Positions 55,483-63,768 of a stretch of DNA of 63,768 nucleotides are shown piece by piece. Within the stretch, counting starts at the first letter, position 1; each line of letters opens with the position of its first letter. The notes below the pieces were generated by a model. The model had not been told where the DNA came from. It saw only the letters and a list, made by a program, of their open reading frames with translations, and searched no databases. The stretch comes from Hydrogenophaga sp. (GTDB lineage: Bacteria; Pseudomonadota; Gammaproteobacteria; Burkholderiales; Burkholderiaceae_C), in contig NZ_JAUCZG010000027.1 in assembly GCF_030373225.1 (NCBI RefSeq), positions 1 through 63,768 of the forward strand, written 5' to 3'. The translations under genes were made by a program, and so were the position numbers.

Positions 55483-55488
55483 TTCATA

Positions 55489-58338
55489 TCAATGCGCCTG
55501 ATCCCAGTTGTGTCCCACGCCCACTTCCGCGAGCAAAGGCACCTTGAGCTCGGCCACACCCGCCATCAAGCGCGGAATCTCGGCCTTGAGCCAGTCCACC
55601 TCGGCCTCGGGCACCTCGAACACCAGTTCGTCGTGCACCTGCATGATCATCTTCGTGCCGCGCTGCTGCCCGTCGAGCGCCTTCTGCACCGCCACCATGC
55701 TCAGCTTGATGAGGTCGGCCGCCGTGCCCTGCATGGGCGCGTTGATGGCGGCGCGCTCGGCGCCGCTGCGGCGTGGACCGTTGGGGCTGTTGATCTCGGG
55801 CAGGTACAGCCGGCGCCCGAACACCGTCTCCACATAGCCGCGCGCCTTGGCGCTCTGGCGGGTGTCGTCCATGTAGCGCTTGACTCCTTCAAAGCGGTCG
55901 AAGTAGCGCGTGATGTAGTTCTTCGCCGCGGTGTTGTCGATGGACAGCGCCTTGGCCAGTCCAAAGGCGCTCATGCCGTAGATCAGTCCGAAATTGATCA
56001 CCTTGGCATAGCGGCGCTGCTCGTTGCTCACCTGCGCGGCGTCCACCCCGAACACCTCGGCAGCCGTGGCACGGTGCACGTCGATGCCGTCATGAAAGGC
56101 GCGCAGCAGGGCTGCGTCGCCACTGATGTGGGCCATGATGCGCAGCTCGATCTGCGAGTAGTCGGCGCTGGCGATCACATGGCCGGCCGGGGCCACGAAG
56201 GCTTCGCGCACACGCCGGCCCTCGGGCGTGCGGATCGGAATGTTCTGCAGATTCGGGTCGTTGCTCGACAGCCGCCCGGTGACGGCCACGGCCTGCGCGT
56301 AATGCGTGTGCACCCGCCCGGTGGCCGGGTGCGCCAGTTGCGCGAGCTTGTCGGTGTAGGTGCCCTTGAGCTTGGACAGGCCGCGGTGCTCCAGAATCTT
56401 CGCCGGCAGCGGATAGTCTTCGGCGAGCTTTTCCAGCACTTCTTCGTCGGTGCTGCGCGCGCCGGTGGCGGTCTTCTTGATCACCGGCAGGCCCAGCTTG
56501 TCGAAGAAGATCTCGCCCAGCTGTTTCGGGCTGCTCAGGTTGAACGGCTGGCCGGCGATCTCGTAGGCCTCCTGCTCCAGCGCGTGGATGCGCGAGCCCA
56601 GTTCATGGCTCTGCTTCGCCAGCGTGGGCGCGTCGATCAGCACGCCGTTGCGTTCGATGCGGTAGAGCGCCTCGCTGCTGGCGATCTCGAGTTCATAGAT
56701 GAACTTCAGCCCTTTTCCGGGTTGGCTGTCGGCCTGCAGTTGCGGCCAGAGCACCCGGTGCACATCCAGCGTCTGGTCGCTGTCTTCGCACGAGTACTCG
56801 GCCGCCCTGGCCACATCGACCTGCGCAAAAGGAATCTGGTGCGCACCCTTGCCGCACAGGTCCTCGTAGTTGATGCCCTGGCGACCCAGGTGGCGCGCAG
56901 CCAGGCTGGCCAGACCGTGCGGCTTGTGCACTTCCAGAACATAGCTCTGCAACATGGTGTCGTGCACATAGCCCTGCACCTCGATGCCGTGGTTGGCGAA
57001 CACGTGACGGTCGTACTTCACGTGCTGGCCGAGCTTGGCATGTGCCGGGTTTTCGAGCCAGGGCTTGAGCCTGGCGAGCACCTCGTCAAACGGCAGCTGC
57101 TCGGGCGCGTCGGGCCCGCTGTGGCGCAGCGGAATGTAGGCCGCCTCGCCCGGCATCACGCTGAAGCTGATGCCCACGATCTCGGCGCGCATTTCGTCGA
57201 GCGAGGTGGTCTCGGTGTCGATGGCCACCAGCTCGGCGGCCTGCACGCGCGCGAGCCAGTTGTCGAAGGCGTCCCAGGTGAGCACGGTGTCGTAGCGCAG
57301 GTTGGTGGTGCGTTCGGCGCTGCCGCTGAGGTCGGCCTCGTCGAACAGGCCCGGCGACCGGGCATCGGCGGAGCCCTTGGCGCCGGCCTTGCCACTTCCC
57401 TTGCTCGCGTGCGCTTCGATCAGCTCGGGTGGCGCATCGATCTGCATCAGTGTCTTCACCAGGCCCTTGAAGCCGTACCGTTCACCGAAGGCACGCAGCG
57501 CCTCGGAGTCCTGTCCGCCGATGCTGATGGCCTCCAGCGAGGGCAAGCCGTCGATGTGCTGCGCCAGATCGCAGTCGGTCTTGATGGTGAGCAGCTCGCG
57601 TCCCCTGGGCAACCAGGCCAGGGCGTTGCGCAGGTTCTCGCCGGCCGCGCCCTTGATCTCGTCGGCGTGTGCCACCAGCGCCTCCAGCGATCCGTGTTCG
57701 AGCAGCCACTTCACGGCGGTCTTGGGACCGACCTTGGGCACGCCGGGCACGTTGTCCACCGAATCGCCCACCAGGGTCTGGTAGTCCAGCATCAGGCTGG
57801 GCGGCACGCCGAACTCGGCTGTGACGCCGGCGACGTCGCGCCGCCGGTCGTTCATGGTGTCGATGACGGTGATGTGTTCGTTGACCAGCTGGCTCATGTC
57901 CTTGTCGCCGCTGGAGATGATGCAGGTGATGCCCTGCTGCGACGCCACATGGGCCAGGGTGCCGATCACGTCGTCGGCCTCCACGCCGGGCACATCGAGC
58001 ACCTTCCAGCCCAGCAGCTTGACCACCTCGTGGATCGGGGCGATCTGGGCCCGCAGGTCGTCGGGCATGGGCGAGCGGTTGGCCTTGTACTCGGGATACA
58101 GCGCGTCCCGGAAGGTCGGGCCCTTGGCATCGAACACGCAGGCGGCGTAGTCGGCCCGCACGTCCTTGCGCAGCTTCTGCATCATGTTGATCATGATGCG
58201 GATGGCCCCGGTCTTCAGGACGGTGCCATCGGGCAGGGTTGTGCTCATGGCATCGCCACCGGCAAAGAAGGCGCGATAAAGGTAGCTGGATCCGTCGACC
58301 AGCAACAGGGTGGGGGCGGGGGGTGTGAGGTCGGACAT
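55489..58338 (-). CDS. polA: DNA polymerase I
   Basis: PolA fills gaps and removes RNA primers. The 949-residue protein has an N-terminal 5'-3' exonuclease (about 1-300) and a 3'-5' exonuclease domain starting near 370 with intact acidic residues (AIDTETTS). The polymerase domain has motif A DYSQIELRIMAHISGD, motif B RRYAKVINFGLIYGMSAFG and motif C VHDEL near 900. It is complete, with proofreading residues retained. The ATG at 58338 (MSDLTPPAP) is preceded by GACAAT at 6 nt and has no Shine-Dalgarno. Confidence 0.96.
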   Translation of the reverse strand: MSDLTPPAPTLLLVDGSSYLYRAFFAGGDAMSTTLPDGTVLKTGAIRIMINMMQKLRKDVRADYAACVFDAKGPTFRDALYPEYKANRSPMPDDLRAQIAPIHEVVKLLGWKVLDVPGVEADDVIGTLAHVASQQGITCIISSGDKDMSQLVNEHITVIDTMNDRRRDVAGVTAEFGVPPSLMLDYQTLVGDSVDNVPGVPKVGPKTAVKWLLEHGSLEALVAHADEIKGAAGENLRNALAWLPRGRELLTIKTDCDLAQHIDGLPSLEAISIGGQDSEALRAFGERYGFKGLVKTLMQIDAPPELIEAHASKGSGKAGAKGSADARSPGLFDEADLSGSAERTTNLRYDTVLTWDAFDNWLARVQAAELVAIDTETTSLDEMRAEIVGISFSVMPGEAAYIPLRHSGPDAPEQLPFDEVLARLKPWLENPAHAKLGQHVKYDRHVFANHGIEVQGYVHDTMLQSYVLEVHKPHGLASLAARHLGRQGINYEDLCGKGAHQIPFAQVDVARAAEYSCEDSDQTLDVHRVLWPQLQADSQPGKGLKFIYELEIASSEALYRIERNGVLIDAPTLAKQSHELGSRIHALEQEAYEIAGQPFNLSSPKQLGEIFFDKLGLPVIKKTATGARSTDEEVLEKLAEDYPLPAKILEHRGLSKLKGTYTDKLAQLAHPATGRVHTHYAQAVAVTGRLSSNDPNLQNIPIRTPEGRRVREAFVAPAGHVIASADYSQIELRIMAHISGDAALLRAFHDGIDVHRATAAEVFGVDAAQVSNEQRRYAKVINFGLIYGMSAFGLAKALSIDNTAAKNYITRYFDRFEGVKRYMDDTRQSAKARGYVETVFGRRLYLPEINSPNGPRRSGAERAAINAPMQGTAADLIKLSMVAVQKALDGQQRGTKMIMQVHDELVFEVPEAEVDWLKAEIPRLMAGVAELKVPLLAEVGVGHNWDQAH

Positions 58339-58344
58339 GAGCGC

Positions 58345-58350
58345 ATTGTC
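58345..58350 (-). promoter_or_regulatory. -10 hexamer of polA
   Basis: GACAAT on the minus strand, 6 nt before the polA ATG. Probably a leaderless start. Confidence 0.5.
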
Positions 58351-58417
58351 GGGGATCGTGCCGGGTCCGGCGGCTGCCGGCATGGCCCCGCGCAGGCCTC
58401 GCACGGCCCCGCCTGCC

Positions 58418-58423
58418 TACAAT
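58418..58423 (+). promoter_or_regulatory. -10 hexamer of the DUF2782-like gene
   Basis: TACAAT, 5 nt before the ATG at 58429, divergent from the polA start 90 bases away. Probably a leaderless start. Confidence 0.5.
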
Positions 58424-58428
58424 GAGGC

Positions 58429-58764
58429 ATGCACGCCCATACCCCACGCCCGTTCACCTTGCTCGCCCTGCTGGCGGGCTTCACGCTGGCCTTTGCCGCC
58501 CACGGCCAGACGGCACCGCTGGAGGCCCCGCCCCAGCCGGTTTCCCCGCGCGACCGCATCGAGCGCATCAGCAACGAGGACGCGCTCACGCGCATCGACG
58601 AGGTGCGTGTGGGCGGCGAGACCAAGAGCATCGAGGTGAAACCCAAGAACGGCGCGCCGGTCTACCAGATCCAGCCCGACGCCGGCGGTTCGGCCATCAG
58701 CGAGGTGGGTGGCAAACGCACCGGCAACGCCGGGCGCAGCAGCTGGCGCGTCCTGAATTTCTGA
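58429..58764 (+). CDS. DUF2782-like small exported protein
   Basis: The 111-residue protein has a signal peptide (FTLLALLAGFTLAFAAHGQ) and a periplasmic domain with RIERISNEDALTRIDEVRVG, SIEVKPKNGAPVYQIQP and a terminal SSWRVLNF. Small proteins of this kind (DUF2782) are commonly found beside polA and thrB. The function is unknown. It is not predicted to be a lipoprotein, as no lipobox Cys is present. The homoserine kinase gene follows after 38 bases. Confidence 0.75.
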   Translation: MHAHTPRPFTLLALLAGFTLAFAAHGQTAPLEAPPQPVSPRDRIERISNEDALTRIDEVRVGGETKSIEVKPKNGAPVYQIQPDAGGSAISEVGGKRTGNAGRSSWRVLNF

Positions 58765-58802
58765 TTCCCCTCGTCCCTGCCCCTTTCTGATCGTCCGTTT
58801 TC

Positions 58803-59834
58803 ATGGCCGTCTACACCGAAGTCGCGTTCGCGCAAGCCGCCGCCCTGCTGCACACCCTGGACCTGGGCGACCTCACCGAGTTGCGGGGCATCCAGGGCGG
58901 CATTGAAAACACCAACTACTTCGTGACCAGCGAGCGCGATGGCGCCACGCTGGAACACGTGCTCACCATCTTCGAGCGGCTGGGCTTCGAGCAGTTGCCG
59001 TTCTACCTGCACCTCATGAAGCATCTGGCTGGCAAAGGCATCCCCGTGCCCGACCCGGCGGCCACCGCCAGTGGCGAGATCCTGCACACCCTGCAGGGCA
59101 AACCCGCCGCCGTGGTGAACCGGCTGCGTGGCCACAGCGAGCTGGCGCCCGGTCTGGCGCACTGCGAGGCGGTGGGCGCCATGCTGGCGCGCATGCATCT
59201 GGCCGGCCGCGATTTCCCCCTGAGCCAGCCCAACCTGCGCGGCCTGCCCTGGTGGAACGAGACGGTGCCGGTGGTGCTGCCGTTCCTGAGCGCGCCGCAA
59301 GCGGACCTGATCCGCACCGAGCTGGCCTACCAGAACCACGTGGCGGCCAGCCCCTCTTGCGCCGCCCTGCCGCGCGGACCGATCCACGCCGACCTGTTCC
59401 GCGACAACGTGATGTTCGAGAACGGCGAGCTCACCGGCTTCTTCGACTTCTACTTCGCCGGCTGCGACACCTTCCTGTTCGACCTGGCGGTTTGCCTCAA
59501 CGACTGGTGCGTGCACCACAGCCAGGACGCGACCGACGGCAGCGGCGATGCCGCCCGCGCACGCGCCCTGCTCGCGGCCTACCAGGCGGTGCGCCCCCTG
59601 ACGGCGGCCGAGCGCGGCCTGCTTCCCGCCCTGCTGCGCGCGGGCGCCCTGCGCTTCTGGATCTCCCGCCTGTGGGACCTGCACTTGCCGCGCGAGGCCG
59701 CCATGCTGCAGCCCCACGACCCGACCCATTTCGAACGTGTGCTGCGCGATCGCGCCCGCCACGCCCAGACCTTTTCCGCCATGTTGCTCGATGCCCCGGC
59801 ACCGGCAGCAGCGCCCCAACCCGTGACCGCATGA
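58803..59834 (+). CDS. thrB: Homoserine kinase (ThrB, APH-like type)
   Basis: This cytoplasmic kinase phosphorylates homoserine in threonine synthesis. The 343-residue protein has the aminoglycoside-phosphotransferase-like fold used by proteobacterial ThrB. It has [10 protein letters not shown] near 33-42, the catalytic [11 protein letters not shown] (His195, Asp197) and [11 protein letters not shown] as the metal-binding motif. It overlaps the membrane protein gene by 4 bases, so translation is coupled. The arrangement polA/DUF2782/thrB is typical of beta- and gammaproteobacteria. Confidence 0.93.
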   Translation: MAVYTEVAFAQAAALLHTLDLGDLTELRGIQGGIENTNYFVTSERDGATLEHVLTIFERLGFEQLPFYLHLMKHLAGKGIPVPDPAATASGEILHTLQGKPAAVVNRLRGHSELAPGLAHCEAVGAMLARMHLAGRDFPLSQPNLRGLPWWNETVPVVLPFLSAPQADLIRTELAYQNHVAASPSCAALPRGPIHADLFRDNVMFENGELTGFFDFYFAGCDTFLFDLAVCLNDWCVHHSQDATDGSGDAARARALLAAYQAVRPLTAAERGLLPALLRAGALRFWISRLWDLHLPREAAMLQPHDPTHFERVLRDRARHAQTFSAMLLDAPAPAAAPQPVTA

Positions 59835-60628
59835 AACTCCACCTCGTACCCGCCAGGGCCGGCCTGCAATGGGTCAAGCTGGGCGTGAAGACCTTCTTCC
59901 GCCAGCCCCTGGCCATGTCCGGCCTGTTCTTCATGTTCATGGCCGCCGTCTCGGTGTTCTCGCTCATCCCGTTGCTGGGCACGGTGATCTCGCTGCTGCT
60001 GGTGCCCGTGGCCACGCTGGGCTTGATGGCGGCCACGCGCGAGGCCACGCAAGGGCGCTTCCCCATGCCCTCCACCTTGATCTCGGGCCTGCGCGGCACA
60101 GCGGTGCAGACCCGCAACATGCTGATCCTGGGTGCCATGTACACGGCCGGCCTGTTGCTGGTGCTGGGCACGGCCACACTGTTCGCCGGCGAGGCGCCGG
60201 TGGTGGATCCGAACGCGGGCGAAGTCTCGGCCGAGATGGTGCGTGCCTCGCTGGCCAACCAGGGCCTGCTGGCCGCTCTGGTGGTTTACCTGCCGGTGCT
60301 CATGGCGTTCTGGCACGCACCGGCCCTGGTGCACTGGCACGGCGTGAGCCCGGGCAAGAGCCTGTTTTTCAGCTTCATGGCCTGCTGGGGCAACAAGGGC
60401 GCCATGCTGTTCTATACGCTGGGCTGGATCGGGGTGTTCATGCTGGTCGGCCTGTTCATGAGCCTGCTGGCGGCCTTGCTGGGCGGTGCGCAAGCGCTCA
60501 ACGTCGTGTTGTACCCGGCTGTCCTGTTCATGGCCTCGATGTTCCACACCTCGATATATTTCACCTTCGTCGACAGTTTCGAGACCGCAGGGCCAGCCGT
60601 GCCCACCATCCCCGGAGAAGACGCATGA
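59831..60628 (+). CDS. BPSS1780-like integral membrane protein
   Basis: This 265-residue membrane protein has about six to seven hydrophobic segments, opening with [19 protein letters not shown] as in the BPSS1780 family. The function is unknown. It is coupled by ATGA overlaps to thrB upstream and to the FecR-like gene downstream. The coupling to thrB may only reflect transcript sharing. Confidence 0.85.
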   Translation: MKLHLVPARAGLQWVKLGVKTFFRQPLAMSGLFFMFMAAVSVFSLIPLLGTVISLLLVPVATLGLMAATREATQGRFPMPSTLISGLRGTAVQTRNMLILGAMYTAGLLLVLGTATLFAGEAPVVDPNAGEVSAEMVRASLANQGLLAALVVYLPVLMAFWHAPALVHWHGVSPGKSLFFSFMACWGNKGAMLFYTLGWIGVFMLVGLFMSLLAALLGGAQALNVVLYPAVLFMASMFHTSIYFTFVDSFETAGPAVPTIPGEDA

Positions 60629-61377
60629 CCCAACACCTGCTGCAAGGCCGCTCCGAAAGCGAAGTGACCTGGTTCCATCGCCGCGACACCCTCAAGGCCG
60701 CGGCCGCCTGGGTGGCCATGGGCGGCCTGCCCGCCGCGATGGCGCAACAACGCAGCAATGTGGTCGAGCTCGTGGGTGACGTGCTGCTCAACGGGCGGCG
60801 CCTGGTGCCCCAGCAGACCATACAGACCGGCGACGAGATCTTCACCGGCCCGGCGTCGCGGCTGATCTTCGTGCTGGGCAACGCCTCGTTCAATGTTCGG
60901 CAGAACACCCGCCTGACGGTGGAGCGCGGCTTCACCCTGAACACCGTGAGCCTGCTGCGCCTGCTCAGCGGCGCGGTGGTCAGCGCCTTCGGCCGCAGTT
61001 CCGGGCGCGCCATCGTCACGCCCACGCTGACCGCGGGCATCCGCGGCACCGGCGTGTACACCGAGGTCTTCGCCGACCAGGGCAACCGCAGCTACTTCTG
61101 CAACTGCTACGGCACGGTCGACATTGAAGCCAGCGGCACCCGCGCCTTGTCGGTGTCGAGCTACCACCAGGCGTTCTGGGGCGAGGTCGAACCCAAGGCC
61201 GGGCGTTTCCTCACGCCCGGACCGGCACTCAACCACACCGACGAGGAGCTTGAATTCCTGGCCCGCCTGATCGGCCAGCGAACCGCCTGGCAGATCGCCG
61301 GGCGCCCCGGCGTGAAAGACGGGCGCGGCTACATGGAACAGCGTCCTCCCGAAGCGCACCCGGCCATGCCGCGCTGA
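60625..61377 (+). CDS. FecR-domain exported protein
   Basis: This 250-residue protein has a twin-arginine-like leader (HRRDTLKAAAAWVAMGG, ending near AMAQ) and a FecR-like domain. The domain includes ELVGDVLLNGRRL, GDEIFTGPASRLIF and IVTPTLTAGIRGTGVY. FecR domains usually sense or bind surface ligands; a sigma-factor partner is absent here. It contains CNCYG, a possible metal or disulfide site. The last gene of the thrB unit, it ends at a symmetric hairpin. Confidence 0.82.
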   Translation: MTQHLLQGRSESEVTWFHRRDTLKAAAAWVAMGGLPAAMAQQRSNVVELVGDVLLNGRRLVPQQTIQTGDEIFTGPASRLIFVLGNASFNVRQNTRLTVERGFTLNTVSLLRLLSGAVVSAFGRSSGRAIVTPTLTAGIRGTGVYTEVFADQGNRSYFCNCYGTVDIEASGTRALSVSSYHQAFWGEVEPKAGRFLTPGPALNHTDEELEFLARLIGQRTAWQIAGRPGVKDGRGYMEQRPPEAHPAMPR

Positions 61378-61424
61378 AGCCTGCCGACCTTCAAGGTCGC
61401 TGGCGCTCGAACGTCGAAATGAAC

Positions 61425-61453
61425 AAGGGGCCCCGAGGGGCCCCTTGCTGTTT
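61425..61453 (+). terminator. Symmetric terminator between convergent genes
   Basis: AAGGGGCCCC and GGGGCCCCTT form a perfect 10-bp stem with a GA loop, then GCTGTTT. It could stop both the FecR-like and the PhoX transcripts. Confidence 0.75.
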
Positions 61454-61470
61454 CACCCGCCGAGCGGGAC

Positions 61471-63693
61471 TCAGGTGCCCACCGGGCCGCCGTTGTTCTT
61501 CGTGATCACCACCGTGGCCGAACGCGGACGGCTGCCGGCGCCGTAGCCAACGATGCTGGGCCACTGACTGCCGTACTGGCTGGGATCGGCAATCACGGAT
61601 GCCGGCGTCTCCTCGCCCGGGTGCTGGACGTTGATGAACATCGTCCTGCCATCCGGCGTTTCACACAGACCTGTCACCTCGCACTCGGACGGACCGACAT
61701 AGAAGCGCTTCAAGGTCGAAGCGCTCGGCCTCGCGCCCACCCGAGTGGTCACGGCCACACCACCGCTGTAGTTCAGCGTGGCCGTGGTGCCGTCACCCAC
61801 CGTGCCGGGAATGCTGGCGAGCAACATGCAGTTGGTGACATCACGGTACGCGCTGTCGTCGGTCTGGATCCAGCACAGCCCGTTGCTTTGCGTGAAGGCC
61901 AGGCCATCGGGGCTCGAGAAGTCCTGGTCGTCGGTCAGCCCGGAGAGGTTGATCAACGCAGGGTTGGAGCCGGCTTCGGCACCGAAGAGGTACACGTCCC
62001 AGTTGAAGGCGGTGCCTTCGGGGCTGGCGTCCTTGAAGCGCACGATGTGACCGTTGACGTTGCCGCTGTTCACGGTGGTACCGCCACGCACGTCGCTGTA
62101 AGCGCGCGGGTTGGCCGCGTCGACCAGCGTCTGGGTGCCGGTCGGCGCCGAACGGCGGCTGCTGTTGTTGGTCATCGTGATGTACAGCTCGCCCGTGGTC
62201 GGGTGCACATCGACCCACTCGGGGCGGTCCATCTTGGTCGCACCCACGGCGTCGGCCGCGATGCGGGTGTGGATGTACATCTCGACCTGGTCGCTGAAGC
62301 CGAAAGACGACGCCACGATGGCGGGGCTGGCGATGTTCAGCTCGAGCCACTCGCCGCTGCCGTCGTCGTTGAACCGGGCCACGTACAGCTTGCCGTCGTC
62401 GAGGTACTTGTCGCCCACGGCCGCGCGGTCCGCAGAGGTGGCATCGGCCGGGTTCCAGAGTGCGGTGGAGACAAACTTGTAGACGTATTCGTTTTGCGAA
62501 TCGCAGCCCATGTAGACGGCCAGCGGCTTGCCCGCCTCTGGCAGACCGAAGGCAGCGTTCTCGTGCGCGAAGCGGCCCAGGGCGGTGCGCTTCTTCACCA
62601 CGGAGGTGGCGTTGTACGGATCGAGCTCGACCATGAAGCCCTGGCAGAACCACTCGTGGCGGTAGTCATCGCTGCCGTCCAGGCTGGTGCCGGTCTGGCT
62701 GGTGTTCCAGCGCTGGTACTTGTCTTCCGTGCCGGCGGTTTGCCAGCCATAGCGGCTGTTGGCCGCGGAAGTGTCGGTCACGTTGCGGCCATAACGGGCA
62801 AACGAGGCATTGACCTTGGCGGTGCGCAGGTTCTGGTCTCCCGCAGCGCGGAAGAAATAGCCCGACCAGTTTTCTTCGGTCGTGAGCAACGTGCCCCAGG
62901 GGGTCTTGCCGTTGCCACAGTTGTTCATGGTGCCGCGCGTGCGCGTGCCGTCGGTCGAATACCGGGTGACGAACAGCGCATTGCCGCGGGCAGGGCCCGA
63001 CATCTCGATCGGCGTGTTGCCCGTGACGCGCCGGTTGAAGGGCGAATTCACCACCGCACCGAACACACCCGCGGCGTCCTTGATGACCTCGGCCACCGTG
63101 AGGCCGTGGCAGTCGATCTCGATGTCGGCCTCGCTGGCGGGACGTGGGCTTGGCGTAGGCCCGCTCACGTGCAACATGAGCGGCTGGATGTACTCGTGGT
63201 TCATGGCCAGTAGCGCACGGCTGCTGCTGTTGTCATCGCGCTGACCGCTGGCCGACAGACCGAAGTACTGCAGGCCGTCGTGGTTGTCGCCCACACGCTG
63301 GTCGTAGCCCGTGTCCGTGCCGTCGTTCCTGTAGGCGGGAACACCCGTGAACAGGGGATCGCCACAGGCCAGCATCACGCTGGCCGAATAGCCGACCGGC
63401 ACGCTGTTGGTGTCGGCGAGCGTCTTGGCCACAGCAGCGAAGCCCAGCAGGGTTTCCGGCGCAGCGGCCGTGGGGCCCGGAACCACCGCAGCAGCGTCCG
63501 AGCCGCCACCGCAGGCGGTCAGGGCCAGCGGTGCAAACATGGCCGCCATGGCGCCGCCCAGGCCGCCACGAAGCACACCACGCCGGCTCAGGCCGGCGTC
63601 GAGCACGTCGGAAAAGTGACGGTTGTTCGATACGTTGTTTTCGAGATCGTCGGGATCGGTGAAAGCGGTGGCGTTGATGGCACGGTCGTTCAT
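61471..63693 (-). CDS. PhoX-type alkaline phosphatase family protein (DUF839)
   Basis: This 740-residue exported protein belongs to the PhoX/DUF839 family, calcium- and iron-dependent phosphatases exported by the Tat system. The leader is SRRGVLRGGLGGAMAAMF followed by ALTACGGG, so it may be a Tat-exported lipoprotein. The beta-propeller contains family segments TPWGTLLTTEENWSGYF, GRFAHENAAF and FSSPDGLAF. AGGAG nine bases before the ATG sets the start. Phosphate control would be expected, but I could not find a clear Pho box in the short upstream region. Phosphatase activity is inferred from the family. Confidence 0.88.
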   Translation of the reverse strand: MNDRAINATAFTDPDDLENNVSNNRHFSDVLDAGLSRRGVLRGGLGGAMAAMFAPLALTACGGGSDAAAVVPGPTAAAPETLLGFAAVAKTLADTNSVPVGYSASVMLACGDPLFTGVPAYRNDGTDTGYDQRVGDNHDGLQYFGLSASGQRDDNSSSRALLAMNHEYIQPLMLHVSGPTPSPRPASEADIEIDCHGLTVAEVIKDAAGVFGAVVNSPFNRRVTGNTPIEMSGPARGNALFVTRYSTDGTRTRGTMNNCGNGKTPWGTLLTTEENWSGYFFRAAGDQNLRTAKVNASFARYGRNVTDTSAANSRYGWQTAGTEDKYQRWNTSQTGTSLDGSDDYRHEWFCQGFMVELDPYNATSVVKKRTALGRFAHENAAFGLPEAGKPLAVYMGCDSQNEYVYKFVSTALWNPADATSADRAAVGDKYLDDGKLYVARFNDDGSGEWLELNIASPAIVASSFGFSDQVEMYIHTRIAADAVGATKMDRPEWVDVHPTTGELYITMTNNSSRRSAPTGTQTLVDAANPRAYSDVRGGTTVNSGNVNGHIVRFKDASPEGTAFNWDVYLFGAEAGSNPALINLSGLTDDQDFSSPDGLAFTQSNGLCWIQTDDSAYRDVTNCMLLASIPGTVGDGTTATLNYSGGVAVTTRVGARPSASTLKRFYVGPSECEVTGLCETPDGRTMFINVQHPGEETPASVIADPSQYGSQWPSIVGYGAGSRPRSATVVITKNNGGPVGT

Positions 63694-63707
63694 TGAACAG
63701 TTCTCCT

Positions 63708-63755
63708 AGTGGAATGTAACACTTAAAAAGGAAGTATCATTGCAGTCATTCCACT
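63708..63755. promoter_or_regulatory. Spaced inverted repeat in the PhoX divergent gap
   Basis: AGTGGAATG (63708-63716) and CATTCCACT (63747-63755) are exact 9-base inverted arms 30 bases apart, spanning both putative promoters. A possible operator or looping site for a shared regulator. Confidence 0.45.
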
Positions 63756-63765
63756 GGAGGCTGCG

Positions 63766-63768
63766 ATG
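63766..63768 (+). other. Start codon of a gene running past the window end
   Basis: An ATG in the last three bases follows GGAGG at 63756-63760 with 5-base spacing, and TATCAT at 63735-63740 could be its -10. The gene is divergent from the PhoX gene; its product is outside the window. Confidence 0.4.

Noticed and set aside
55492..58425. 977-codon frame opposite polA
   Set aside because: It is the mirror of a complete DNA polymerase I with all motifs; the antisense product has no domain signature.
63694..63765. Pho box upstream of the PhoX-type gene
   Set aside because: No pair of CTGTCAT-like direct repeats with the required 4-base spacing is visible on either strand.

Overview
The window is GC-rich DNA with densely packed genes, short gaps and many 4-base ATGA overlaps. 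Gene content (urea ABC transporter plus ureD, Bug-type and TRAP solute uptake, BPSS1780-like membrane protein, DUF2782-like protein beside polA) points to a betaproteobacterium of the Burkholderiales, most likely Comamonadaceae and perhaps Hydrogenophaga-like. The genus is inferred from gene content only. I saw no rRNA, tRNA, CRISPR array, transposase or prophage gene. No gap exceeds about 240 bases.

Layout. 0.1-8.5 kb: orphan-looking ureD, a TPR protein with a degenerate receiver domain, and a LysR regulator divergent from a two-subunit indolepyruvate oxidoreductase and a Bug binding protein. 8.6-14.5 kb: urtABCDE on the minus strand. 14.8-27.2 kb: two opposed modules of circularly permuted ATP-grasp, alpha-E and transglutaminase-like proteins, with comEC between them. 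27.2-32.4 kb: ridA, a small membrane protein, parC and parE. 32.5-34.5 kb: MFS transporter, 42-aa membrane peptide and methyltransferase, tightly coupled. 34.5-39.5 kb: dapA, bamC, a hypothetical, an L16-hydroxylase-like cupin, a SlyD-like isomerase and dut. 39.5-43.2 kb: TRAP genes dctPQM. 43.4-46.6 kb: xseB-ispA-dxs. 46.8-52.3 kb: Rieske oxygenase, DMT exporter, rhodanese and a PAS/GAF sensor kinase. 52.4-58.3 kb: ZIP transporter, secreted dienelactone hydrolase, serine hydrolase and polA. 58.4-61.4 kb: DUF2782-like protein, thrB, membrane protein and FecR-like protein. 61.5-63.7 kb: PhoX-type phosphatase, with a divergent gene starting at the last bases.

How the genes work together. urtABCDE imports urea. 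The LysR/IOR/Bug unit looks like regulated uptake and oxidation of a 2-oxo acid or related carboxylate. The ATP-grasp/alpha-E/transglutaminase cluster belongs to a poorly characterised family group predicted to make or process a peptide-like product, and it is the best candidate here for undescribed biology. The rest is mostly housekeeping: replication and topology (polA, parC, parE, xseB, dut), isoprenoid precursors (dxs, ispA), lysine and threonine synthesis (dapA, thrB) and envelope assembly (bamC).

Regulatory reading. At ten transcription-unit starts a -10-like hexamer sits only 5-8 nt before the start codon, suggesting widespread leaderless mRNAs. The clearest case is a 14-bp gap between two divergent genes that holds one palindrome serving both directions. 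A LexA-type box lies upstream of parE, and an LTTR-type T-N11-A dyad overlaps the promoter between the LysR gene and the oxidoreductase. GC-rich intergenic repeats recur at several places and appear to encode the C-terminal tails of UrtC and possibly the Rieske protein.
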